From positions 498,001-562,000 of the forward strand of contig JAQFVV010000186.1 of assembly GCA_028023455.1 (NCBI GenBank): a stretch of 64,000 nucleotides of DNA. Reading direction: 5' to 3'. The DNA comes from Epiperipatus broadwayi (Eukaryota > Onychophora > Udeonychophora > Euonychophora > Peripatidae). The translations under genes were made by a program, and so were the position numbers. Positions within the stretch are counted from its first letter, which is position 1; each line of letters opens with the position of its first letter. The notes under the pieces were generated by a model, which saw nothing but the letters and a program-made list of their open reading frames with translations, was not told the origin of the DNA and did no database searches. This document shows, piece by piece, positions 47,213 to 57,904 of this stretch.

Positions 47213-47790
47213 AACATAATTCTACTCTTACTATTTAAGAGCAGTCTTGGTTCAAAAATTATTTTTTTCATTTTTTTACGATTAGATCGAAACTAATTCC
47301 TAGAAATATTTTTCATGGAAAATGGGATGTCATTTTTTTTTGGTGTTGTTACATGAGTTATTTACGGACAATTTCTTAGCATTAACTTATTTCACCAGTG
47401 AAAACTGTATCCATGTTAAAAAAAACAATCAAAGAATTATGGAGTAAAAGATGGAATTCTTTTGAAGTCCCAAACATTTTTGTTCTTGATCCAACAATAA
47501 AATTAGTTGGATTTGACTTTCCTAGTTATAATTTGACTCTCATTAACAGATTCAGGATAAACAATGATCGGTGCACTCATCTGCTTTATAAATGGAATTT
47601 AACTGCTATTGATGTATGCAAATGTGAATAAATACAAATCATGAAATGCATAGTCAATGACTACCAATTCTATGGCTGCCACAACAGCATTGGAAGTCTT
47701 AATGAAGTTACTAATGAATCTGGTTCTTGATTGGAATATTTTAGTAGTTCAGTTAAATCCGAATTTTAATAAATTTAGTTTATGTTTAAA
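47213..47790 (+). pseudogene. I/Jockey-like LINE C-terminal part
   Basis: Continues the LINE after the insert. From 47,398 the plus strand has IKELWSKRWNSF, DPTIKLVGFDFPSYNL, LINRFRINNDRCTHLLYKW and VCKCE. Then, after a stop, MKCIVNDYQFYGCHN and LNEVTNESGS follow. The series NRFR, RC, KW, C-C and IVN is the Cys/His-bearing C-terminal region of I/Jockey-like LINEs. The first 185 bases after the insert are poorly preserved. Confidence 0.75.
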
Positions 47791-47794
47791 ATAA

Positions 47795-49175
47795 TGTTTC
47801 CTGTTTAGTTTCTCTCAAGTAGATTATTTATAATCTGTGTCCTAGATTTGATATATATATATATTAAAAGAAAATCAGATTGTTTTTGAATCAAATTAAG
47901 AGATCTGTGTGTTTATAGCAAGCAGAAGCAAAAACCCTAGAAGAATATCAAAATATATTATTATAAAAACCAAGTCTAAAAATATTTCTTGCCTAGATAA
48001 AATCTATGTAAACTGCAACTTATGATTATTTTAGTGTATATGGTGTGCATATATATATATAAAAGACATATTTTGCGGGTTCATTCGTGTTAAAAAATTT
48101 AAATATTGATATTCCGACATTTTGACTTGGTCACACAAATCATCCACTGGGTGATAAAAGGTAGAAAGACGGTTATATATATATATAAGATTTTTGTGGT
48201 AGCTAAATGTCATTCTTATCTATTGCTTGCAATTAAAAAAAGTCTTGTTCATCTATGATGAAAATGTTTCATATCCTTCATTAAGCATGTAATACTTTAA
48301 AAAAAACTAAAAGTATAATTAAATTTTTATTTACACAATAACTAGCTTTTAAACTTCTTGAGAAAATGCTTTAATTAAAACACTAATATACCTTTGTTTA
48401 ACTATTCACTAAACAATATTCTATTAGATGTTATAATTTGTGAAAAATGTAAAATGAAATTTATATTCATGTCACTAAGACAGAAAACGTATTTTATATT
48501 GAAGATAAAGAAATGTATATTTTAAGATGAAACAAGTGAATTTATTTCACTTTTGAATTATTTTTATACTACTTTATGGAGAGTTTAGTATTTTTCTAGT
48601 TTTTTTTTTTATCACACGTTTAATATATAGTATGTTTTTTTTTTTGTAATATATTCATGAGTTTAAAAAAACATTCCAATTTATTTCCTGCAACATTCCC
48701 TTAATATCAAGAATCTAATCCCTAATCTGATTTATTGTGAGATAGAATTGATTTATATTCATATCAGAATTATAATGATGCTATTTTATTTATAATCATA
48801 TGATGGATTCTTTTTAACATCTATTAGAATATTAAATGGTAAATATCTTTAAAAACATTCAAATTTTACTTAAATTTCAAATTCATTCAATTATTAGTAT
48901 ACAGATTAGCATGTAACATAACATTTCAAGTGGTATTCTGATCTGACCAATGATTGTACTAGAATGAAAATCAGACCAAAATCTTTAAATTTATAACTAT
49001 TGAATTTAAGGTGGTCATCTAACCAACTAGCCTATTCAGTCAACCTAGCAAAATAGTTCATGATGTTCATTAAGCTCTCCTTTAAGAAAAAATATAAACC
49101 AGGAAGTCTTTGATAGATAAATATTTGGACAGAATAACCTGTACTTGTGAGAACCATGATGGTACCCTGTAGTTT
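47795..49175. other. AT-rich intergenic DNA
   Basis: No gene recognised. Short (TA)n tracts lie at 47,852-47,865, 48,050-48,061 and 48,175-48,187. Confidence 0.4.
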
Positions 49176-49179
49176 TGAT

Positions 49180-49390
49180 AAATTTACAGTTTTGGGGGGG
49201 GGCCCAAAAATGTTTACAAAAAAAACTGCCTGCTAGAAAACATTGTATTTAAAATTTACCTTTTATTACCTGTTATTTTAAAAAAAAAATCATTGTAGAA
49301 AAATTAATTATAATATTTACAGTTTATTTTCTTTTTTTTTTGGATTAACTTATCAGAAAAATGAAAAAAAAAATACAATATTTACACTAA
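49180..49390. repeat. Repeat family C, copy 1
   Basis: Shares 'gaaaaattaattataatatttac' style sequence and the order G-run, A-run, 'ttattaacttat' with 61,800-62,150 (partly in changed order). A run of nine or more G lies at 49,194-49,202. Non-coding. Confidence 0.35.
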
Positions 49391-50005
49391 TAATCAATAA
49401 AATAAGTCATATATAACATGATATTGCTTTTATAAGCTTGTATTTACAAAAATGTAATACAGAGAGATGTGTGGTCTGGGGATAAGAATGTTCCAGATAG
49501 AGATTTTAAATATTTTCTCTTACCACACTTATCAATTAAGAGCTGTTTGAGCTATTGGTATACTCTCTTTATAATATTTAGACTTTATTCATATCAGCAG
49601 CTTGCAAACATATCATGATTGTTAACACACAATTTTCGAGAGGGCAGAATCCTGTACTTTTGGGAATAGTTCCCTGCATCATGTTCTGTGACAGGAAGGT
49701 TCCACATTTCTATCATTATTACAATTTACCAAAAAAACCACTGACAAAAAGAAATGCTGAATTGAACCAAAATTCAACAATGTTAAGAGCTTCTCAGTGC
49801 TTCCTATGTTATAAGTGAAAAAAATGAAATAAAGCTTGTAAATGAATTTTACTGGAATTTATTCATTTTTTTAAATTTAACAATCAATTTATTAATTTTG
49901 TTTAATTTAACAACTAACATATTTTTGGTAGATTGTAGGCCCTCTAAACTGTATATTTATTAAAAATATGGGTTGCCATTTTGATTTACTTGAAAAGTTA
50001 CAAGT
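49391..50005. other. AT-rich intergenic DNA
   Basis: Nothing recognised; one open frame of 67 codons (49,615-49,818, plus) has no family resemblance. Confidence 0.4.
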
Positions 50006-50009
50006 ATCA

Positions 50010-50115
50010 AGTAATCTAATTGGCTAAAGCATCACCTTAAATTCAATATTCTCCAAAGTCTAAACCTCACTGGTTTGATTCACATGCTAGTAGTGTCACT
50101 AGTCAGCCAGTAATA
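50010..50115 (+). mobile_element. tRNA-derived SINE fragment
   Basis: ATTGGCTAAAGCATC resembles box A, and CTGGTTTGATTCACATG about 50 nt later resembles box B. No full tRNA cloverleaf or CCA-end context, so this is likely a decayed SINE head. Confidence 0.4.
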
Positions 50116-50423
50116 GTAGGAGAAGAAAATAATACCCATTCTAAACATTATGTTATACATTAACCTGTGTGCTATTTGTAATATTTGAAAAGTTTCAACA
50201 AAGTTTGAATTCTTTTAGATAATTAATAATTAATATCATATATTATGAGAAATATTAAAAAGAAGAATGATAAAATATTATTATTAGGTGAAAGTTAAGA
50301 GTCACCAATGTTAATTTTAATAATTATTGAAAATCTCAGAAATTATAAACAACAAATACCTACAGAGTGTGTGATGATGAGAATGATACCAGGTCAAAAA
50401 TTACAGAAGAAAATCATACAAAA

Positions 50424-51063
50424 TGGTACTAGTACGTATAATACACTCCACTGCTTGATGGCACCATCTAAAACAAGCAAACCAACCCCCTTTCCACCAT
50501 CTAAAAATAAAAAAAAAACTTTTTGGTAGCATAAATGTTAAATAAAAAGTATATTCCCCCAAAAAGGTAAAAAGACGATAATTAAAAAGCAAATCAACCT
50601 CCCTTCACCATCTAAAAACAAAGTGTTTGTTTATTAAACAACAAACCAACCCCTTTTACACCATCTAAAAAAAAAGAAAAACTTTTCAATAGCATAAATG
50701 TTGAAAAAAAAAAGTATATCCAAAAAAAAAAAAAGGTAAAAAGACGATAAGTAAAAAGCAAACCAACCCTCCTCCACCATCTAAAAACAAACTGCTGTTT
50801 ATTAAAAATGAAATGTTTAAGTCTTTAGTAAAAAAACAAAAACATACTATTTTTGAAAAGTATTAAAAAATAAAAAACCAAATACTGTATATATAAAAAA
50901 ATAACATAGAAATTTTTAAAAAATTTAAAAAGATTGTACATAAATGTCTAAAATTTACCATATATTTTACCATATTGCTGGCCTGTGAACATATATATTG
51001 ATGTGCATTGGGCAAAAACCAGCACCATCAAGTGGTGGAGTGTATTATATGTACTAGTACCAC
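50424..51063. mobile_element. TIR element with internal tandem repeats
   Basis: The left end at 50,424-50,465 (ggtactagtacgtataatac, then actccactgcttgatgg) has its reverse complement at 51,020-51,062 with few mismatches, giving TIRs of about 42 bp. Inside, two units of about 170 bp (from 50,466 and 50,637) share agcaaaccaacc, ccatctaaaaa and aaaaggtaaaaagacgata. Non-coding, so a non-autonomous DNA element. A possible flank repeat is acaaaa. Confidence 0.65.
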
Positions 51064-51258
51064 AAAAACTTATACAATTGGATATGCAATATTGAAAATA
51101 GTTATGGAAGTATAATACACTGTAAAAAACAAACAATATTCTAATTATGTACATTGATAAAAAATCAAGTCAGATGACCTAATTTTAATAAAGCTCATAT
51201 TTACAAATTTTATATATAGAGTATGTAAAAAACTAACTCTTAACAAGCTTCAAAAATA

Positions 51259-51313
51259 CCCTCAACCCCAGACCGCGGTTTCTGCATCTAGCGTCATCAG
51301 TGAGGTGTTAGGG
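51259..51313 (-). ncRNA. Type I hammerhead ribozyme, copy 1
   Basis: Minus strand: stem I CCC-TAAC-ACCTCA pairs with TGGGGT-TGA-GGG around an internal loop. Core CTGATGA (51,294-51,300), stem II GC/GC with a UAGAU loop, core GAAA, stem III ACC/GGT around two bases, and cleavage triplet GUC. All core bases match the hammerhead consensus. The short stem III suggests it may work better as a dimer. Confidence 0.8.
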
Positions 51314-51626
51314 ATTAAAAATACTAGAACTAGTCTAGCATTTTATAAATGCCTAACTATTGAGAAGAAAATCTGAAACCTTCAGACATTTAAATGTCCA
51401 AAAATCCAGCTATCTAACTCAAATAGCCGTATGGGACTGAACCAAGTTCAGATACACTGTATATTAATAGCTCTAGCAATATAAAATCGCCAAAGCTTTA
51501 ATTGCAAAAAACTAAAATTAAATTGATAAAAAATCAAGTCAGATGACCTAATTTTAATAAAGCTTGTATTTACAAATGTTATATATAGAGTACGTAAAAA
51601 CATACTCTTAACAAGCTTCAAAAATA

Positions 51627-51681
51627 CCCTCAACCCCAGACCGTGGTTTCTGCATCTAGCGTCATCAGTGAGGTGTTAGGG
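51627..51681 (-). ncRNA. Type I hammerhead ribozyme, copy 2
   Basis: Same fold as copy 1, exactly 368 bp away. One change (CCGCGG to CCACGG) falls in the stem III loop and leaves its pairs intact. The core is unchanged. Confidence 0.8.
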
Positions 51682-51942
51682 AATAAAAATACTAGAACTA
51701 CTCTAGCATTTTATCAATGCCTAACTATTGAGAAGAAAATCTGAAACTTTCAGACATTTAAATGCCCAAAAATCCAGCTATCTAACTCAAATAGCCGTAT
51801 GGGACTGAACTAAATTCAGATACACCATATATTAATAGCTCTAGCAATGAATTTTTGGACATTTAAATATCTGAAAGTTTTAGATTTTCTTTTCAATAGT
51901 TAGGCATTGATAAAATGCTAGACTAGTTCTAGTATTTTTAAT

Positions 51943-51997
51943 CCCTAACACCTCACTGATGACGCTAGATGCAGAAACCGCGGTCTGGGGTTGAGGG
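51943..51997 (+). ncRNA. Type I hammerhead ribozyme, inverted copy 3
   Basis: Plus strand: CTGATGA at 51,956-51,962, GAAA at 51,974-51,977, predicted cleavage after C51,985 (GUC). Stem I pairs 51,950-51,955 with 51,986-51,991, and 51,943-51,945 with 51,995-51,997. Identical in its core to the two minus-strand copies. Confidence 0.8.
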
Positions 51998-52064
51998 TAT
52001 TTTTGAATCTTGTTAAGAGTTTGTTTTTTATGTACTCTATATATAAAATTATGTACATTCTAAA

Positions 52065-52750
52065 CTGGGTATGAATGATAGATTTGTAGTAGATCTAGAA
52101 TAGTTTGGAAAAGAGTTGTAGATAAAAAAAAATCCACAAACTTAAAATTTATTGAGATAAAATCTATTATGAAAAAAAAATCAAATATTTTGCTGCTCAG
52201 AAGATAATAACTTGTTTAAGCATTGGAATTGAGTGTTGAGTTGCAACCTATGAACCTCTATCGTACTACTGCCCTAAAGCATGTACAGTGGCAGAATAAT
52301 GAACTATATGGAATAATTTTTATTATTATACATAAGTAGTTAAAGGATATTTCTATTTAATTATCTCCTATGCCTTAAGAACTATTAGATGCTACTTTAA
52401 TTTTTTATCTAATAAATGATCAATCTAAATTAAAGAACTATGTTAATTTATACTTCATATTCAATTCATGGCTGCAACTCATCTGATCTGAATTTTGATT
52501 TTTTTTAAGTCCCCTCAAAATCTTTATTATTATTGGTTCAAATTGTGTTAACCACTTCAGCAAGTCCAGAATGAGTGGAATTTTTTCAGCTGGATGCCAT
52601 AATGAGTTAGAAATAAAGTATTATTCATTAAATGGATATCTAGTTATTATTAGTTAGAAGGCAAAGTTAATATAATTTATTTATATCATGGTTAATGTAA
52701 TGCCTGTAAAAACAATATAATTGTAATATGATACAGGTTCTGTTTATTGC
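52065..52750. other. AT-rich intergenic DNA
   Basis: Nothing recognised. Confidence 0.4.
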
Positions 52751-55270
52751 TTATAACATCATCTTCACATTTTTTCCTATCTCATATACCATCCAACAAG
52801 ATTTTTTCCATTCTCTTTTTTTATCATTCACTAGTATATGTCCAATCTAGTTTCTTTTTTATCACTATATTCTCAATATTTTTTTTTTCATTTACTCTTT
52901 AATTGTCACTTTATTCATCTAATTGTTCTTTTTTTCAATTTTTCTCAACATCTACATCTCAAATGCCATTTAAAACTTTCACTCATTGTCTATGCTTCAC
53001 AATTACACAATAATACATTACGCACATAACTTTAATTAATTTTTTTTTTAAGTTTCTCTTCAAAGGTGTGCAACATTTTTTTTTCTTAATACTCTTTTGC
53101 CAATGCTATTCTTCTTTTAACTTCACTTTCATTTCTTCCATTCTTAATTCAACCAACTCCCTAAATGCTTTCATTGTTGAACTATCCATATCATGCATAT
53201 TGTATTTTTTTTCTATCCATAAACACTTGATTTTTTTTATACCAATCTTCATTCCACATATCATATATTCTTTCTCTAATTTATTCAACATATCCTGTTA
53301 ATTTTTTTAATTTCGGCTATAAGAGCCACATCATCTGCAAATCTTATATAATTTATTATTCTATCAACAATAATAGCTTCTTCACAGTCTGAATATCTAT
53401 TGTCTTTTAAATAAACCTTAAATAGCACAGGTAATATGCAACATTCTTTGTCTAAGATCTCTTTTTATATTCACTTCTTCAGTCTCATTATTCTCCAGTC
53501 TGATTCTTAATCTTTATCCAATATACATATTCCAAACCAATCTTTTTTTTTCTAAAATATTTCTTTATTTTTCAAAATAGTTATAAGTTTATTAAAGATT
53601 ACTCCATTGAATGCTTTTTCCAAATCCAAAAAAATATATACTAATGCCTTTTTAAATATATCTCTATAATTATCCTAATAACACCAATAGCATCTCTTGT
53701 ACTTTTTCCCTCCCTGAAAACCAAACCGTTCCTTACTAATATAATATTCTACTTTTCTATATTTTCTTTAAGACTCTCAACAATATTTTTTGAAAAGTGA
53801 GATAACAAACTTATATAGTCCTGTATTCTTCACATCTAATAACTTTTTTCTTCTTTAACAATTGAAATTATTGTGGTCCTCAAGAAATCTTTAGGCAAAC
53901 TCCACTGTCATATATCAAATTTCAGTCCAATAATTTCCTTACTAATACTCATCCAACTCTCAAAAATTTTACAGATGTTGTATCAAATCCAATTGCTTTA
54001 CCATTTTTCATTTTTTTAATTGATTTATTCTTCCTTCAGTATATCTATATTTTGTTCCTTTCCTTGTACATTCTTTGTTTCAATTAGATTTTGAAGATAT
54101 TCTTTCAATCTTTTCAATACCACATTCCTTTTAGTTAATCTCTTTCCATTCTTTTCAGTTATTTCATTCATTACCAGGTCACATCTTTTTGTTCATATAA
54201 ACACCTCTTTCTCTACATTTTTGTTCCAATCATTTTTCTTTTGCTAAATCTGTTTTCTTCTTTGTTTATTATTAACTTTATTTATATACTAATGATATTC
54301 TTTCATCTTATTCCATTTCTTTCAACATTCTTTTAATTATCTGAGGTCATTTAGCTTTCTTTAATCAATTCCCTCTACATCAACATTTATCAGATCATAT
54401 ATTTCTCATCTTTATCAATCCTTTTTATTATTTTTATTACTTATGAAGCCAAACTTTTCTTTGTCCATTTCTCTCAATTTGTCAAAATCCCATGTTAAAT
54501 TTTTTTTTTCTATTTTTAGTTCTTTAAATTCAATTTTAATTTTACCATAACCATATTATGATCAGAGTTTATATCAATGCCAAACCAAGTATGTGAACCC
54601 TTAGTAGAATTCTTATATCTATCTTGTATCAATATATTGTCTATCTAATAACTTGTATATAATCTTCTTAAAGTATTTTTAAACCATAAGTCTGCAAACA
54701 CTAAATTTTTCTCTTTACAAAATTTCACAAGCTAATTCCCTCTTTCATTTCTTTTCCAATTTCATAATTTCCAGCAATTTTTCCTTTCTTATCTTTTGTT
54801 CACTCAACTGCAATATATATTCATTAACTCTTATTTTCATTATTTCCTCCTTTTTTCATACTAGTTGGCTATGAGCCTGTATTAATGCCAAATCTTAAGT
54901 ATTTGCAGTTATACTCATCATCATAAATCTATTATCAACACAATCTAACTTTGCCACACGATTCCATCCTTTTTTTCCAACAACATGACCAAACTCCATT
55001 TAGTGCTATATCACTACCGAAATAAAACAACATACACACTATTTATTTTCAACACCATTCCCACTTCATTTCACTCAATCTTATAACATTATTTATCTTC
55101 ATTTCCTTTTTTTGAATTTTCCAATTTCCCAAAAGCTCTCAATGACCTTACATTTAAAGTACCAACTCTCAATGTCTCTTCTTTCAAAGTACTAGGTAGG
55201 TTTATGACCTGAGTAGCTCATATCTGCTACTCCTGCCAGGCAAATGCCAAATTCTTCCTTAGCTAAGGTC
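52750..55270 (-). mobile_element. Antisense LINE, near full length, decayed
   Basis: A 2.5-kb stretch, T/C-rich on the plus strand, whose minus strand carries endonuclease, RT and C-terminal LINE blocks in the right order. The start near 55.2 kb and the end near 52.75 kb suggest an almost complete copy. It is a different family from the 15.7-20.3 kb LINEs. Confidence 0.65.
52840..55200 (-). pseudogene. LINE endonuclease/RT polyprotein, heavily decayed
   Basis: Minus strand: ETLRVGTLNVRSLRAFGKLE at about 55,120-55,185 is the start of the apurinic-type endonuclease. DINSDHNMVMVKLKL at about 54,530-54,580 holds the endonuclease SDH box. A FADDVALIAEI box at about 53,300-53,340 is the RT catalytic site. 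LNKLEKEYMICGMKIGIKKIK (53,220-53,290) follows. Near 52,960-53,010 a CEAQTMS block matches the 'G-E-W-T' thumb region. Many stops and shifts lie between. I read it as RTE-like, but the clade is not certain. Confidence 0.6.
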
Positions 55271-55799
55271 TTAGCACTTATCTGAGTTAAATCTTGAGTT
55301 CATAATGAAAAAAAAAATCAAACCAAAAACCAAGAAAATTACATATAAAGCAAAGGAATTTCCCATTGTCTTCTGTGCCTAACAATAATCTTCATTACAA
55401 ATTTAATGCACTATTTTTCATATTGTCTACTTCTTTTCTCTCTGTGAGATTGGAATTCAGAATATGAGTACAATGCAGTCCAAAATAGTTCATATTTTGG
55501 ATAGAAGAAATGGTTTTCAGAGATAAAGGTTACCATAACTAAGCAATGAATATGCAAATAAGCTGTTAGCAGAAAGTGAAAGAATGAGGGCAATAGCATG
55601 TCTGTTTCTATAAAATACAATTCCTACGACAGCAAAGTGTTATGGTGAGTGCTGATCGCCATAATATAAATCAATACTCAGCTGGGTCAGAAAAAGCATT
55701 TTTCCAAACCTGCAAACCCCTATAGGTGACAATGAGGTGAGGAAAGCAGCAGCTTATATAATATATATTAAATTTTGAAATACAGGTATAATGTGACTT
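55271..55799. other. Intergenic DNA
   Basis: No gene. An open minus-strand frame of 69 codons (55,411-55,620) has no family resemblance. Confidence 0.4.
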
Positions 55800-55985
55800 A
55801 GATGTAACTAAAGAGGATTTGAACTCAGAATTTTAAGCTTCCCACAGTTATCCTCTATCCAATATAACTGATACCCATGACCACATACATGTGAAAAAGA
55901 TGTGATATCCAATGTACACATTTCATGCTGAACCAGCTCTCTTCATTTGGCTGGATCATCTCCCATACATATAATATATAAATTG
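55800..55985 (-). mobile_element. tRNA-like SINE unit, minus copy of an inverted pair
   Basis: Minus-strand order: hammerhead-like block (55,960-55,902), linker, box-A-like TATCAGTTATATTGGATAG near 55,870, box-B-like GTTCAAATCC near 55,820. A T-arm-like GAGGAT/ATCCTC pairing surrounds them. It lies next to a plus-strand copy of the same family. Confidence 0.55.
55902..55960 (-). ncRNA. Degenerate hammerhead-like fold
   Basis: CCAA next to the core pairs with TTGG on the other side, which completes the inner stem I that is lost in the 28.5-kb copy. Stem II (AGCTGG-TT-CAGCA region) and GAAA are kept. CTGATGA has decayed to ATGAAGA, so this copy should be inactive. Confidence 0.35.
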
Positions 55986-55989
55986 AGCA

Positions 55990-56170
55990 CTGTTATATAT
56001 ATATGAGAGATGAAGATCCGGACCAACTGGGGTGCTGTTTTAGCATGAATATTGGAGCTCACTTATCTTTTTTACATAAGTATGATAATATGTATCGGTT
56101 ATATTGGATGGAGTGAATGACTATAGGAAGCTTGAAAGTCTGGGTTCAAATCCCCATTAGTTATATATTA
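55990..56170 (+). mobile_element. tRNA-like SINE unit, plus copy of an inverted pair
   Basis: Plus-strand order matches its partner: CCAAC-type stem I, GTGCTG/AGCAT-type stem II and ATTGG (56,012-56,066), then a linker, TATCGGTTATATTGGATGG (box A) and GGGTTCAAATCCCC (box B, 56,141-56,154). The ribozyme core is lost. Not a true tRNA gene: the cloverleaf is incomplete. Confidence 0.5.
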
Positions 56171-57018
56171 GATTTATAACTACGTACAAATAGACGTGAT
56201 TTAAGATTTCTCTGCAAACATTTACTCATCGGTAGTGATAGTTTGCCATTCTTCGAAATCATTGCATTATAAGAGTGAGGATTATTCCCCTATTCCTTTT
56301 TTTTTTTTTTTGCTAGACATATTGAAGAAATATTAACGCGTCTTTTTTTTTTTAACACCAGTTGAAAATACATTTATGCAATCGAATTTTTACTGAATTA
56401 AATTTGTATTAATAATATTGTTATTTAAATATAATTATGTTGATTTAATAGCATTACTATATGGGTTATTCTCATTAGATTACAAGAAACTAAAATAAAC
56501 AGCTGTGATTTAATTTGATGTCATTCATTTAATACGAAATGTTCTCAAAAATTCATTCTAGTTACAATACAGTTTATATTTCGTAATATAAAACACAACT
56601 GACTCTGATTAGAATAATATTTCTTCAATTTTTTTTTCAAAATTACAAAATCTTCGATTTTGGCTGTTATCCGCTGTTTTGTTTCCGAGAGAAGAAATTT
56701 TGCTCAATAGAATTTAAAATAGCTGTTCAACTAGACTGAAATAATCAGCTTCTCCAGACTAGTCTGAACTTTTGACGTCGACGTCACGTGATCAATGTGA
56801 CCTCAACGACTAACTAAATAAATATCTCTGGTGGAGAAAATAATAATTTTTTTTTTTTCAAGAATATTTATATTTTTTTTTATTATAGTTTTTTTTTCCA
56901 ATTTATATAAATTGTATGTATTTTGATTACAGTTGCATGCTGTTTTGATAAAAAAAAGAGTAGTTGATATTTGTAAATTCATTTTGTTAGCGTTATAAAT
57001 TTCAAAATCAGAAAATAT
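56171..57018. other. AT-rich intergenic DNA with one CRE/E-box cluster
   Basis: No gene recognised. It contains the palindromic site at 56,773-56,790 in a less AT-rich 150-bp patch (56,660-56,830). Confidence 0.4.
56773..56790. promoter_or_regulatory. CRE-like palindrome next to an E-box
   Basis: TGACGTCGACGTCA is a perfect 14-bp palindrome with two overlapping CRE half-site pairs. It overlaps CACGTG, a canonical E-box. Four CpG in 18 bp are striking in this AT-rich window. It would fit bZIP and bHLH factors. No adjacent gene is visible in the window. Confidence 0.35.
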
Positions 57019-57021
57019 ATA

Positions 57022-57100
57022 TATTTATAGTTTTGAGGAAAATGAGGGTACGTATACTGTATTTATAGTTTTGGGGGAAATGAAGGTACGTATACTGTAT
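57022..57100. repeat. 39-bp tandem duplication
   Basis: tttatagttttg followed by ggtacgtatactgta occurs twice in a row with about three differences. Confidence 0.8.
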
Positions 57101-57379
57101 ATTAATACTGGATTGTTTAATATCCAATTCTAATATCAGAAAATAAACAACGAGAAATTGAATTGCTCTGATATTATGCGAGGAAAGTTTCCGAATCTTC
57201 AATTCTTCAGCTTTTTTTAATTTGAAGCAGTAAGCAACCACAGATAATATGCTTTGGAATATAATTTTGTACCAATTTTTGAAATCAAGCTGATTTATAA
57301 AATAATTATTTAATTCTCTATTTAATTTTCGAGCACATCATGCGTATGCAATTTTAATTAGAAGGGAATTAGACCCAAC

Positions 57380-57900
57380 ACATATAGTGTTGTTTCACTA
57401 TGTTTTGTTGACTACGAAGATTACACTCAAACCAGAACATGAAATTAGAGGCTTTGAAAAGATAAGAGTGGCATCTTATCATTGTACCTAAATTCAATTA
57501 TATCGGCCAGTTTAAAGCATCTAGGAATGACAATGTGAAGGTCTTCCATTAGTCACTTTACATCCATTAACTTTATTTATTAACTATCATGTATATTACA
57601 TATATATAAGTATAGGTGTAAGCCTGCACAATGTATTAACTATCATAACTTTTCAATCTAATAAACAGTAGAGTGGAAAATTTTGTGATAGTTAATAGAT
57701 AGACTAAAGTTGATGGATGAAGAGTCATTAATGGAAGACCATACACTCATTCCAAGATGATTCAGATTGGCCTATATAAGTGAATTTGGGTACAAAGATA
57801 AGATGCTGTTCTTATCTTTTCAAAGCCTCTATCTTGTGCTTTGGTTTGAGGGTATCCTTTGTACTCAATAAAACTTGTTGAGGTATTGAAACATTACAGC
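57380..57900. mobile_element. Large foldback element, about 220-bp arms
   Basis: Left arm 57,380-57,597 and right arm 57,675-57,900 are reverse complements at roughly 80-85%, including aggctttgaaaagataaga, gcatcttatc and ggtcttccattaatgac. The loop is about 80 bp. No coding sequence or tRNA-like head. Superfamily unknown. Confidence 0.7.
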
Positions 57901-57904
57901 ACAT

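Larger units (their letters stand above)
44930..47790 (+). mobile_element. I/Jockey-like LINE interrupted by a foldback insertion
   Basis: Endonuclease, RT and C-terminal blocks run in order on the plus strand from about 44.93 to 47.79 kb. A 342-bp insert (46,856-47,197) lies in the middle, flanked by a 15-bp duplication. The LINE is older than the insert. Confidence 0.75.
51143..52059. mobile_element. Hammerhead ribozyme composite (retrozyme-like)
   Basis: Two direct units of 368 bp (51,153-51,520 and 51,521-51,848) are followed by an inverted partial unit (51,849-52,046). The 13-bp sequence AATTATGTACATT occurs at both edges (51,143-51,155 and 52,047-52,059), so the whole composite was probably inserted in one event. 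Each unit carries one hammerhead ribozyme. No protein is encoded. Tandem non-coding units with one type I hammerhead each are what is known of metazoan retrozymes and of PLE terminal repeats. The inverted third copy is more PLE-like. RNA from the minus strand of the dimer would be cut into 368-nt monomers. Confidence 0.8.

Noticed and set aside
48940-49030. Possible antisense tRNA-like SINE (box-A-like ggctagttggttagatgacc)
   Set aside because: The expected box B is too degenerate to support the call.
56085-56160. Candidate tRNA gene with a good box B
   Set aside because: The cloverleaf cannot be completed (no proper acceptor stem), and sister copies at 31.3 and 55.8 kb show it is a dispersed repeat, so it is called a SINE head.
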